Shown: positions 17,666 to 25,035 of the stretch, one piece after another
Position numbering within the stretch: the first letter of the stretch is position 1
Layout: every line of letters begins with the position of its first letter
The notes under the pieces: model-generated
Told to the model about the DNA's origin: nothing
The model's database searches: none
What the model saw: only the letters and a program-made list of their open reading frames with translations
Assembly: GCA_024398055.1 (NCBI GenBank)
Contig: CP073749.1
Coordinates: 4,836,594 to 4,900,593, forward strand
Direction: 5' to 3'
Origin: a bacterium SCSIO 12741
GTDB lineage: Bacteria; Bacteroidota; Bacteroidia; Flavobacteriales_G; Salibacteraceae
DNA length: 64,000 bases
Made by a program: the position numbers and the translations under genes

Positions 17666-18453
17666 TGCTCCAGTTCATCCATATCGACTTTCTCGACATT
17701 CTGGATATTTTCCTGGTGGCGGTGCTACTCTACCAACTCTATAAGATCGTTAAGGGAACACTAGCCATCCGTATTTTCTTCGGCATTTTTACCATTTACC
17801 TATTCTGGAAAATTGTGGAAGCGCTTAATATGGAGCTGCTTTCGGAAATTCTCGGACAGTTTATCGGAGTTGGGGTAATTGTATTGATCATCGTATTTCA
17901 ACAAGAAATTCGCAAGTTTCTGCTCCTCATTGGAAATACAGACTACCTGAATACCCTTTCGCTAAACCGCAACATTTTTCATTTAGGTAAAAAGGACGAG
18001 ACCATTCTCTCCACCGACACACTTGAAATTGCCCGGGCCTGCATTCACATGGCTCAAACTCAAACAGGGGCTCTTTTGGTAATTGGTAAATCCGCCGATA
18101 TGGACTTTTACCTGACCAGTGGAGAAAAACTGGATGCCCGCCTGAGTTCAGCTCTACTCGAAAGCATTTTCTACAAAAACACGCCCTTGCACGATGGGGC
18201 AGTTTTAATACGCGACAATACCATTCTGGCCGCCCGCTGTGTGCTCCCTGTTTCTGAAAACCGGGATATTCCAGCCACATTAGGTATGCGTCACCGAGCT
18301 GCCATTGGAATTACTGAAAACACCACAGCCATTGCCATTATCGTTTCTGAACAAACCGGAAATATTTCAACGGTAAAGGAAGGACGGATGAAGGAGAACA
18401 TCACCCCGTCCAACCTGGAGCATCATCTGAGATACATGCTGTCTCAGCGGTAA
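17665..18453 (+). CDS. cdaA: Diadenylate cyclase (c-di-AMP synthase), CdaA type
   Basis: A membrane-bound DAC-domain protein of 262 aa that makes cyclic di-AMP from two ATP. The N-terminus has three hydrophobic helices (DILDIFLVAVLLYQLYKIV, IFFGIFTIYLFWKIVEAL, FIGVGVIVLIIVFQQEIRKF). The catalytic domain carries both signatures, LHDGAVLI and GMRHRAAIG, plus AIAIIVSEQTGNIS. A TTG three bases upstream is in frame, but the ATG at 17665 overlaps the folP stop (TGATG), pointing to translational coupling. It converges on the MuiA-like gene 4 bp away. Confidence 0.93.
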   Translation: MLQFIHIDFLDILDIFLVAVLLYQLYKIVKGTLAIRIFFGIFTIYLFWKIVEALNMELLSEILGQFIGVGVIVLIIVFQQEIRKFLLLIGNTDYLNTLSLNRNIFHLGKKDETILSTDTLEIARACIHMAQTQTGALLVIGKSADMDFYLTSGEKLDARLSSALLESIFYKNTPLHDGAVLIRDNTILAARCVLPVSENRDIPATLGMRHRAAIGITENTTAIAIIVSEQTGNISTVKEGRMKENITPSNLEHHLRYMLSQR

Positions 18454-18457
18454 ATGG

Positions 18458-20326
18458 CTATTCAAGAATAATTCGTTCCGTCTTCGGATACTTTACCTGA
18501 TATTGGAAAGTTAATTCTTCACTCTCCCCTGCCGAAAGATTCAGTGGCCAGTATAAACGGCCGTTGTACTCTGTATACTGCGCTTCTGAAGATTGAATCA
18601 AACTGACTTGAATGGCGTTGTTTACTGAAACCGGTATTTGGTCAATAACCTGTACGCTAATGGAGTCCCGCTTGTTGTTTCGAATACTGAGGCTAATTCC
18701 TCGAGTATCAATTCGATGGTTGTTTCCTACGGTTCGCACCTTACTGAATTCGGTTTGAATTTCACGGGCAGCAAATACCCCCGGATCGGTACCCAAGGAA
18801 AGATTAAGGGTATCAGAAGACTGGCGAGTATCAAACACCGACTTTCCGATAAAGGTTTCTTCAAAGTAAAGACTGGCCTCCCCTGGAAGGAAACCATAGT
18901 TTCCCCAATCTGTGATTCGGGCCATGAGAAAAACATCCACATCCAATTTGGGTACTACATAGTATTCGTAAGTCGCAGGAATGGAATAATCCTTCAGCTC
19001 CACCACTTCAGATTGTCCATGAGTTTCTAAGGTAAACTCGCCTTCCAACTCAAACTCTGCAGAATTGTACCGGTCCATAAACTGGGTTCTGACGGGTGCT
19101 GCATCTCTTTTGTAACCCGAGGAAGTCACTCCAGGAATTCGTTGAATAGATGCGGCTGCCATCTTTCTTTCAGTAACCACTACTTCAGACAATTGAGTCG
19201 CATTTGGGTATAACTGCACATCCATTTTATCTTGATTGATCGTCCGGATTTCTTTTCGATATCCAACGAAGGAGTATTCCAATTGATTGCTCCCTGCCGG
19301 AAGGGTAATTTCATAGAGTCCATCAAAATCCGTAGTGGTTCCAATGGTCATTCCTCGAACCAGGATATTGACGAAAGGCAGGGCTTCCCCATTCTCATCG
19401 GTTACCTTACCCATAACCTTCCGTACATTACTTTGGGTCAACTGTGCGGTCAAATTAGATCTTCTGGTGGTGTATCGCTCATAGTTCAACTTCCAGGTGG
19501 ATAAATTGGGTTTCGCACCAGATTTCTGAGCTTCCCTATTGGTAAAAGTCATTTTCACCTTGTTCCAATCTTCTCCAGTTTGCTGGTAAACCCGGGCTTT
19601 GTAGGTAATCTTAACCGGATCGGATACGTTTACCGCATGAATGTCGTACAAGGGATACCAACCGGCCTGGCCTACCACATACGTTAAATGAAGCTTAAAA
19701 CGAGTGGCCTCTTTTACCCGAAGTCGCAAAAGGATTTCGCTCTTGGGTTTTCCCTTTTCTTTTTTCAGGTAGGCCAATTCCCCTTGAATTCGAGTAAATA
19801 CCTTCATGGATTCGGCTTGAAGCCTACTTATTTCAAGTTGCCTGCCCAAGATTTTGGTCATTTGGGCATCGTAGTATTCCATCACCTGGTTGAGTTGATT
19901 CACATCGGGCATGCTCTCTGGATTACGTGTTTTGTTGATCTTGAGCAGATCCAGCTTTTCCTTAAGCACATCACCTTCTGCTTTCCACTCCTTCTGCTTG
20001 TCTTGAATAGAATCCATTCGACTTTGCAGCAAGGCCATTCGTTCTTCTTTGTTTACTCCTCTATCCTCTTTTACGGAGTGGGATACCGAAAGCAATTGCA
20101 CTTCTCCTTCTCCCTTTACTTTAACGGATTTGGGGTCCAGCCAAGGAGAAAGCTGATCGATTTTCACCAGTTGATCACCCGGCTTTAAGGAAAGGCTTCC
20201 GTGGCGGGTAATTTGAGCTGCATCCAGGTAAACCCGAACAGACTCAATGGTGGTAGAAAAAGTTAACGTGTCTTTGGCCCACAAGGATAAAGGGGCTAAC
20301 AATAAAAGCGAAATGATGGTTTTCAT
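18458..20326 (-). CDS. DUF4139 / mucoidy inhibitor MuiA-family protein with an internal CarboxypepD-regulatory domain
   Basis: The ATG at 20326 gives the signal peptide MKTIISLLLLAPLSLWAKD (622 aa); the frame opens 42 bp earlier. The N-terminal part (FSTTIESVRVYLDAAQITRHG) matches the DUF4140 segment. Residues about 75-200 are predicted coiled coil (LQSRMDSIQDKQKEWKAEGD). The DUF4139 half begins RLRVKEATRFKLHLTYVVGQAGWYPLYDIHA and continues to the end (IPVSVNNAIQVSLI, LNLSAGESEELTFQYQVKYP). Within it, at about 305-385, sits a CarboxypepD_reg-like module (GKVTDENGEALPFVNILVRG, TTTDFDGLYEITLP) followed by SEVVVTERK, as in TonB-dependent receptors. The role is unknown; the protein is probably in the periplasm or at the surface. 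Confidence 0.85.
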   Translation of the reverse strand: MKTIISLLLLAPLSLWAKDTLTFSTTIESVRVYLDAAQITRHGSLSLKPGDQLVKIDQLSPWLDPKSVKVKGEGEVQLLSVSHSVKEDRGVNKEERMALLQSRMDSIQDKQKEWKAEGDVLKEKLDLLKINKTRNPESMPDVNQLNQVMEYYDAQMTKILGRQLEISRLQAESMKVFTRIQGELAYLKKEKGKPKSEILLRLRVKEATRFKLHLTYVVGQAGWYPLYDIHAVNVSDPVKITYKARVYQQTGEDWNKVKMTFTNREAQKSGAKPNLSTWKLNYERYTTRRSNLTAQLTQSNVRKVMGKVTDENGEALPFVNILVRGMTIGTTTDFDGLYEITLPAGSNQLEYSFVGYRKEIRTINQDKMDVQLYPNATQLSEVVVTERKMAAASIQRIPGVTSSGYKRDAAPVRTQFMDRYNSAEFELEGEFTLETHGQSEVVELKDYSIPATYEYYVVPKLDVDVFLMARITDWGNYGFLPGEASLYFEETFIGKSVFDTRQSSDTLNLSLGTDPGVFAAREIQTEFSKVRTVGNNHRIDTRGISLSIRNNKRDSISVQVIDQIPVSVNNAIQVSLIQSSEAQYTEYNGRLYWPLNLSAGESEELTFQYQVKYPKTERIILE

Positions 20327-20371
20327 AGGTACATTTTTTAAGGAGATGCACCTATTGGAGAATTCCATAAA

Positions 20372-20551
20372 ATGAGAAGCGAGAATGGAGAGGAGAGAGT
20401 TGAGAAGCGAGAACGAGAATCGTGATTCGAGTGGCCAATTCCCCTATCCGTGATTATCCACCCACTATTGAAAATTGATCATTGAACCTCAAGATTGAAG
20501 ACTACACCAATTCCCATCAAATCAAAATTCAGCATTCAAAATTCAGAATTC
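20372..20551. repeat. Composite repeat region: GAGAACGAG-type plus ATTGAAAATTC-type (locus 4)
   Basis: Two kinds of degenerate repeat lie side by side. At 20372-20432 is the purine-rich family (GAGAAGCGAGAATGGAGAGG, GAGAAGCGAGAACGAGAATC). At about 20459-20551 is an A/T-rich family (ATTGAAAATTGATCATTGA, AAGATTGAAG, AAAATTCAGCATTCAAAATT). The same two families are adjacent again at 53362-53468. Confidence 0.6.
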
Positions 20552-20686
20552 TCAATTATCTCTTTTCTCAAACCGTTCTTCCTTACTCACCTTCGACCTT
20601 CTGAAAATGAGGTAAACCAAAATGACCAAAAGAATCCCAAAGGCCAGGCCTTGAAAACCTACCATTAATCCAGCTAACCATTCCAT
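20552..20686 (-). CDS. 44-aa single-pass membrane protein downstream of the YbjQ-type gene
   Basis: A short open frame: MEWLAGLMVGFQGLAFGILL, then VILVYLIFRR and a charged tail ending KREERF-like residues (SKVSKEERFEKRDN). It is a clean single TM helix with a positively charged end after the membrane segment. The ATG lies 2 bp after the stop of the YbjQ-type gene, so it is almost certainly translated from the same mRNA. No known family is recognised; it could be a small membrane partner. Confidence 0.6.
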   Translation of the reverse strand: MEWLAGLMVGFQGLAFGILLVILVYLIFRRSKVSKEERFEKRDN

Positions 20687-20688
20687 AC

Positions 20689-21003
20689 TTAAGCCAATTT
20701 TACAGCCGTACCGTAAGCTAATACTTCGGCCGCATTTTGCATAATCATAGAAGTACTAAACCGAACATTAACCACAGCATCGGCGCCCATGTTGCGAGCG
20801 TCTTCCATCATTCGGGCAATGGCTTGTTCACGAGAATAGGCCTGTAGTTTGGTGTATTCATCAATTTCACCGCCCACAATGTTCTTTAATCCGGCGAGGA
20901 TGTCGCGGCCTACATTTCTGGCACGAACCGTACTTCCCCGGCAAACACCTAAGACTTCGGCAATTTCTTTTCCTGGTAAGGTTTCAGTAGTGGTAATAAG
21001 CAT
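20689..21003 (-). CDS. YbjQ/UPF0145 family protein
   Basis: A 104-aa protein from the ATG at 21003; the open frame begins earlier, but MLITTTETLPGKEIAEVLGVC is the usual family start. Conserved parts are VCRGSTVRARNVGRDILAGLKNIVGGEIDEYTKLQAYSREQAIARM and MGADAVVNVRFSTSMIMQNAAEVLAYGTAV, a heavy-metal-binding-like fold that forms a ring-shaped pentamer in known structures. The molecular function is unknown. It is directly followed by a 44-aa membrane protein. Confidence 0.9.
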   Translation of the reverse strand: MLITTTETLPGKEIAEVLGVCRGSTVRARNVGRDILAGLKNIVGGEIDEYTKLQAYSREQAIARMMEDARNMGADAVVNVRFSTSMIMQNAAEVLAYGTAVKLA

Positions 21004-21169
21004 CGTTTCCAATTTTTGGTTGGCTAAAAATACCACAAATGGATGGTTGAAGGGGTTACCGCTCCTGTATTAATAGAGTCAAAAATGCGCTTCACAAAAA
21101 AAATCATGTCGTTTACAAAAAATGGTGCACTGTCGATGCATTCGCTCTTCCGAAAAAGGAAGCGAAATT

Positions 21170-21384
21170 GTTTATTTGCTGTAATTCCCGCATAGAGGAG
21201 AACCACCCTCTGGGAAGAGTCGCTCATTGAGAAAGGAGGTGCCCATCAATCAGATTGTATGTCAGCCCTTGCACTTTGAACTAAGACGTACTTTCGTTTC
21301 TGGTCAGCGGAAGAGAAACTAGAAGATAATACCAGGTAAATAGGGCCAAATTCGTGATTTGATTGCGGTTTGGCTCTTTTTTTT
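21170..21384 (+). ncRNA. Candidate structured small RNA with its own terminator
   Basis: The 509-bp space between 21003 and 21513 has no convincing gene but several nested inverted repeats. AGAGG-N8-CCTCT (about 21195-21212) is flanked by CCC and GGG. GTTTCT-N12-AGAAAC lies at about 21296-21319. AGGGCCAAA / TTTGGCTCT (21342-21377) is followed by eight T. The last is a textbook rho-independent terminator, so something transcribed on the plus strand ends here, before the S41 peptidase promoter. The size (about 200 nt) would suit a 6S-like or other regulatory RNA, but I cannot assign it to a family. Confidence 0.45.
21342..21384 (+). terminator. Rho-independent terminator
   Basis: Stem AGGGCCAAA / TTTGGCTCT (one G-U pair) with an 18-nt loop, then TTTTTTT. 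It has no coding gene upstream on the plus strand, which supports a small RNA here. Confidence 0.7.
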
Positions 21385-21431
21385 GCACTCATTTTTCACC
21401 TTTATTACGGTTTAATCCAGCTTAGATTTCT

Positions 21432-21439
21432 TAAATTTG
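21432..21439 (+). promoter_or_regulatory. -7 promoter element (TAAATTTG) for the S41 peptidase
   Basis: An exact TAnnTTTG match, 74 bp upstream of the ATG at 21513 and just after the terminator at 21342-21384. The -33 box is not clear. Confidence 0.4.
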
Positions 21440-21512
21440 TAAGGCTTAAACCAAATTGTTTTGTGAAGCTCAGCACAACCGGTTGAGTGGATCTTTCACC
21501 TAATTTCGGAAC

Positions 21513-22889
21513 ATGATAAGAGGCTTACTCCTTCTTGCCGGAATAATACATTTTACCGTGGGCTACTCAACCAACCTAACCCAACTGAACAGAGATTCCA
21601 CCTGGTTCATCGAAATAAACTCCCGAGATATCGGTGTGGTTCAAACGGTGATGGAGTTTCATTTTTTAGACAGCACCTTTACGGCCTTTTCACGTCCAAA
21701 CGCAGATCGCGACATCATTGGGTATTGGCCCTCTCTGGGAGGTCGATTATTGACCTCTGATTTTAAGAATGGATCGCTCCTTCGAATTTCGAAAGGGAAG
21801 TTTATTCAGCGAGGAGACACTATCCACTTGGCTGGTTTATTTATATCCGCCTTGGGGCATTATGCATTTCGCGGTACGCTTTCCAACGATCGGCTGGAAG
21901 GAGAATGGCGAGACCGGCGTAAAAAACTGCGCGGTACGATGATCGGCAAACGCCAACGGGTAGAACTGCCTTTGGCCAACTATTCTTCCCTTTTTGAAGA
22001 ATCGCGTAGCAAAGCTCTGGAAAAGCTCTATGATCCCAAATTGACCGAGAAGAAGGAATGGCGAACGTTTGAAAAGAAAATGCAGCGAACCAGCTTGAAG
22101 GTTCAAGACGATCTTGAAATGGTATTCGCATTTTACTATTACGCCCGAAAACTTCCTTTTTCCCATTTCTCGTTGATGAAAACCGGGAATCAGGAATCGG
22201 AGGAGGAAGAACCAAGTCGCCTCGATTTTGATGAGAAGAGTGCAAAAACGGCCTACCTAAACATTCGCTCCTTTGATGGAAGCGCTGAGGAAATGGATAG
22301 CATCCTCATGAAAATCATTGAAGGAGGATACCAAAATTTGATTGTGGACCTTCGCGAAAATCCGGGTGGCACGGTGGAAGCAGGATTAACCTTCGCCAAT
22401 CGAATGGTGGATAGCTCCTACTATGGAGGTGTATTTTTAACCCGAAAATGGTTTGAAAAACACGAGCAGGTTCCTTCTCAATCGGATTACACCCTTCTGC
22501 CCGAATTCAGCGAAGCCAATTTCGATCTGATCATTCAGGGAATCCATGAAAAAGAGGGGCTTTGTTTACGGCTTACTCCCGAGAAAAAAACGTTTCAGGG
22601 AAACCTCTATTTGTTAACCAGCAAACGAACGGCAAGTACCTGTGAACCTCTCGTGTATGGCCTCAAACAATTTGGTCGAGCACAGGTGGTGGGCGAAACC
22701 ACGGCCGGTGCCATGCTCAATGGAGAAATTTTCCCTTTGTCAAGCGGTTTTTCTTTGGTTATCCCCACGGCCACCTATTATACCTCAGACGGCTTTAAAA
22801 TAGACGGCCAGGGAGTAAATCCCAATCATGTTGTAAAAGCCGATGAGGCCTTGAACTATGTCTTAAATCAATTGATTAGTAACCCTTAA
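21513..22889 (+). CDS. S41 family peptidase (C-terminal-processing-protease-like), secreted
   Basis: A 458-aa protein with signal peptide (MIRGLLLLAGIIHFTVGYS). Residues about 20-150 form a beta-rich domain of unknown type (GYWPSLGGRLLTSDF, FRGTLSNDRLEGEWRDRR). The S41 protease domain spans about 240-450: KTAYLNIRSFDGSAEEMDSIL, NLIVDLRENPGGTVEAGLTFANRMVD, the nucleophile motif TSKRTASTCEPLVYGLK (Ser in TAST), VVGETTAGAMLNGE, and SDGFKIDGQGVNPNH. No PDZ domain is visible. Such peptidases cleave near C-termini in the periplasm. A small RNA terminator and a -7 element lie upstream. Confidence 0.88.
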   Translation: MIRGLLLLAGIIHFTVGYSTNLTQLNRDSTWFIEINSRDIGVVQTVMEFHFLDSTFTAFSRPNADRDIIGYWPSLGGRLLTSDFKNGSLLRISKGKFIQRGDTIHLAGLFISALGHYAFRGTLSNDRLEGEWRDRRKKLRGTMIGKRQRVELPLANYSSLFEESRSKALEKLYDPKLTEKKEWRTFEKKMQRTSLKVQDDLEMVFAFYYYARKLPFSHFSLMKTGNQESEEEEPSRLDFDEKSAKTAYLNIRSFDGSAEEMDSILMKIIEGGYQNLIVDLRENPGGTVEAGLTFANRMVDSSYYGGVFLTRKWFEKHEQVPSQSDYTLLPEFSEANFDLIIQGIHEKEGLCLRLTPEKKTFQGNLYLLTSKRTASTCEPLVYGLKQFGRAQVVGETTAGAMLNGEIFPLSSGFSLVIPTATYYTSDGFKIDGQGVNPNHVVKADEALNYVLNQLISNP

Positions 22890-22979
22890 ACTGAATAAAA
22901 TCATGAAATGAACCTTTGAACGAAACCTAAACCCATTAACCCTAAACCTCTATTAATCAACCCCAATAACCCAATCACC

Positions 22980-23180
22980 ATGAATTTTAGAACCTACCAA
23001 TATCGACTGGAATATTTGAAAGAAAGACTGGTCAAAGGCCAGCTATCCTCCCCCCACGATCTTGCCGATCAATTTGACTGTAGCGAAAAAACCATACGCA
23101 ACATGATTAACCGTTTGCGAGAAGACGGGATGGACATCGAATATGACCGAAGCAGGAGAAAATATTTTGTAAATAATTGA
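22980..23180 (+). CDS. Small winged-helix (DeoR/HTH_11-like) DNA-binding protein
   Basis: A 66-aa protein that is essentially one winged helix-turn-helix: YLKERLVKGQLSSPHDLADQ, FDCSEKTIRNMINRLREDG (recognition helix) and a wing MDIEYDRSRRKYFV. Stand-alone HTH_11 proteins of this size often regulate neighbouring genes. It is the first gene of the putative RiPP cluster, 80 bp before a small peptide gene. Its leader (AATCACC before ATG) resembles those of the genes that follow. Confidence 0.75.
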   Translation: MNFRTYQYRLEYLKERLVKGQLSSPHDLADQFDCSEKTIRNMINRLREDGMDIEYDRSRRKYFVNN

Positions 23181-23210
23181 GCCACGGAAATGCGCTTTCC
23201 GCCCCCTCTC

Positions 23211-23218
23211 TACTTTTG
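23211..23218 (+). promoter_or_regulatory. -7 promoter element (TACTTTTG) upstream of the small peptide genes
   Basis: An exact TAnnTTTG match, 42 bp before the ATG at 23261. It implies a transcript starting near 23225, independent of the HTH gene. No good -33 box is visible. Confidence 0.45.
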
Positions 23219-23260
23219 CTTCATATCAATAACCTGATCAACTAAACACAACGAACCAAC

Positions 23261-23464
23261 ATGAATGCTAACCACCTCATGATCCATCTAAAGCCTTCTC
23301 AACACCCAGGGGTTATGTCGATTTCGGACGCCCCAACCAACCTAAGGCAAGAGATGGAAATCCAGGAAGGAAACCACCGGTCAATCCTTTATATGGCAAC
23401 CCATTCTTCGGCTTACGGTCTCTTCTCCACTTGTGCACAAGGAGAAGAAAGACAACGTGCTTAG
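23261..23464 (+). CDS. Small peptide (67 aa), candidate precursor or accessory peptide
   Basis: Open frame with ATG preceded by GAACCAAC and by a matching -7 element. The product MNANHLMIHLKPSQHPGVMS... ends SSAYGLFSTCAQGEERQRA and has no signal peptide or TM segment. It has one cysteine and three arginines in its C-terminal third. No known family is recognised. It lies immediately upstream of a second small peptide gene and the arginase-fold/acyltransferase pair, separated by a G/C-rich hairpin. It could be a RiPP precursor or a leader peptide. Confidence 0.45.
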   Translation: MNANHLMIHLKPSQHPGVMSISDAPTNLRQEMEIQEGNHRSILYMATHSSAYGLFSTCAQGEERQRA

Positions 23465-23466
23465 CC

Positions 23467-23535
23467 TCAGGCCGGCCTGATACTGGTTTGCCTCCCCGGC
23501 CAGGAAAGCAGCTTACAAACAGGCCTTCATTTTTT
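23467..23535 (+). terminator. Hairpin with T-rich tail between the two small peptide genes (terminator or attenuator)
   Basis: A 14-bp perfect palindrome, TCAGGCCGGCCTGA, sits just after the first peptide's stop. Its right half, GGCCT, can also pair with AGGCC at 23521, with GTTTG/CAAAC pairing inside. The second fold is followed by TTCATTTTTT, so two mutually exclusive structures are possible, one of them terminator-like. Confidence 0.45.
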
Positions 23536-23564
23536 AATTACTAACCTTTTTAATCTTAATTACC

Positions 23565-23765
23565 ATGAGAATTACAGAAATCAAAATCGGCTACGCAGAA
23601 CCTACTTTTCCAGGTGGATTGTCAGTACACGAAATGCAAGACATCTTGAAAGGAATTAACTGGGAAAACGGCGAAGAAGTGTCCGCTGAAGCAGTACGGT
23701 GTAACAACCGATGCAGTGGAAACGACACTACTGTTGAAGTTCCCCTTCTGAAAGCTGAGCTTTAA
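23565..23765 (+). CDS. Small peptide (66 aa), candidate RiPP precursor
   Basis: Product MRITEIKIGYAEPTFPGGLS followed by an acidic helix-like segment (VHEMQDILKGINWENGEEVS) and a distinct C-terminal part AEAVRCNNRCSGNDTT ending VPLLKAEL. The leader-like N-terminus, and a short Cys/Arg/Asn-rich stretch RCNNRC near the end, fit a ribosomal peptide precursor. The two arginines (R45 and R49) would be the obvious substrates for the arginase-fold enzyme encoded next. The ATG is preceded by TAATTACC; a strong hairpin follows the stop. There is no homology I can name, so this is an inference from size and position. Confidence 0.6.
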   Translation: MRITEIKIGYAEPTFPGGLSVHEMQDILKGINWENGEEVSAEAVRCNNRCSGNDTTVEVPLLKAEL

Positions 23766-23782
23766 TTTTAAGCGAAAGGTGA

Positions 23783-23815
23783 AATCTTCCGTCCTGCTGG
23801 TCAGGACGGGGGATT
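23783..23815 (+). promoter_or_regulatory. Strong stem-loop between precursor peptide gene and enzyme genes
   Basis: A 14-bp stem (AATCTTCCGTCCTG with CAGGACGGGGGATT, two G-U pairs) around a CTGGT loop, 18 bp after the peptide stop. There is no T-run, so it would act as a partial terminator or mRNA-stabilising structure, as often seen between RiPP precursor and maturase genes. Confidence 0.65.
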
Positions 23816-23838
23816 CCCCTTGATAACCCAAACCAACC

Positions 23839-25035
23839 ATGAAACGACGCTACATTTTTTCACCGTTTTACAATTACAAAAGAGCTTTTGACAAACACTA
23901 CCTGGAACATCAATTTGCCAAGCAATTGGTTTTAATTCCAGAAGAAGTGGGCTTGCTCTTTCAGAACCCGCTCTATTCGCTAATGGGAATAGGAGAATCG
24001 GTGCTGGATCTTCCGGAATATGCGGAAGTATTGAAGGCACTTTTGGAAACTGGTGTTCTGGTTTCTCCAGACACTCACTATGAAGATCTGACTCGTTTCA
24101 TGGTCAGGCCATACTATACCTACCTGGGTGTACCCTTTGCAGATGCCGATACCGTTGAAAATGGACTGGTGCTGTGGGGAGTTCCCTTCGCTCTGGGGAA
24201 CGACAATCCCAACAACCTGGACCGAAACAGCGCGGCTCTGCGAAGGTATGGCCACCGTTATAACCTGATCCGTTCAGACCTCAGGCAGGCAGATTCCATT
24301 TTGGGTCGCCCGTTAGACTTTACCAAGGATCAAGGTATTGTGGACATTGGCGATAGTTTTTTCTCCCGCCGGCTTAATCCAGTGCATAGCGTTCAGCGCA
24401 TTCAGGAAAGGGCTTTTCAACTGGCATCAGCCGATAACCGCATCATTGCTATTGGTGGAGATCATTCCATCACCTATCCCCTTTTTAAAGGAGTTCAACA
24501 GCGCCATGAAGACCTGGTTTGCGTACATCTGGATGCACACAACGATCTGTTTCTAACAGCAGAATGTGCTTTTGAGGATTTAGCTCCAAGTCATAGTTCG
24601 GTTATAGCCAAGCTATTACGTCAAGGATTTGAAGTAAACAGTTTGGGATTGCGCAGTTTTGTAAATGTGGAGTCCCTGGATTTTGATGAACTCCCGAATT
24701 ACCATCCTCGATTTTGCCAAAACGATCAGGAATTTCTGCAACAAATTGATCAACTCATTCTTCAGTTGCGTGGAAAAAAGGTGTACCTCACCTTGGATAT
24801 TGATGTGCTCGATCCATCCCATTTTTCATCCGTCACTGATCCGCTGCCCGGTGGACTTTCTCCTCAGGCCGTGTTGCAAGCCTTTGCCAGTATTAACGAG
24901 GAGGCCGATGTGGTTGCCATGGATTTGGTAGAAGCCAATGTAAGTGCTGATGCCCCTATTGACATGCACCAATTTTTAAGTTTTTTGATCGAAATCGTTA
25001 ACCTCTACCACCTAACCAACCATGAATCCTTCTGA
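23839..25035 (+). CDS. Arginase-fold (ureohydrolase) enzyme with N-terminal extension, candidate peptide arginase
   Basis: A 398-aa protein. Residues about 110-390 are a ureohydrolase domain with all manganese motifs: GVPFALG, IGGDHS (H209), VHLDAHNDL (D232, H234, D236) and LTLDIDVLDPS (D320, D322). The usual substrate loop PGTGTPxPGG is replaced by SSVTDPLPGGLS. About 105 extra residues precede the domain, including LIPEEVGLLF ... EVLKALLETGVLV, which resembles the winged-helix peptide-binding module (RRE) of RiPP enzymes. Free-arginine arginases lack such an extension. The stop overlaps the next gene by 14 bp. Peptide arginases such as OspR turn Arg in precursor peptides into ornithine; that role is inferred here. 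Confidence 0.8.
   Translation: MKRRYIFSPFYNYKRAFDKHYLEHQFAKQLVLIPEEVGLLFQNPLYSLMGIGESVLDLPEYAEVLKALLETGVLVSPDTHYEDLTRFMVRPYYTYLGVPFADADTVENGLVLWGVPFALGNDNPNNLDRNSAALRRYGHRYNLIRSDLRQADSILGRPLDFTKDQGIVDIGDSFFSRRLNPVHSVQRIQERAFQLASADNRIIAIGGDHSITYPLFKGVQQRHEDLVCVHLDAHNDLFLTAECAFEDLAPSHSSVIAKLLRQGFEVNSLGLRSFVNVESLDFDELPNYHPRFCQNDQEFLQQIDQLILQLRGKKVYLTLDIDVLDPSHFSSVTDPLPGGLSPQAVLQAFASINEEADVVAMDLVEANVSADAPIDMHQFLSFLIEIVNLYHLTNHESF

Noticed and set aside
21024-21227. Minus-strand 67-codon frame between YbjQ and the S41 peptidase
   Set aside because: It overlaps the 5' end of the YbjQ gene and the structured RNA candidate, and has no protein-like features.
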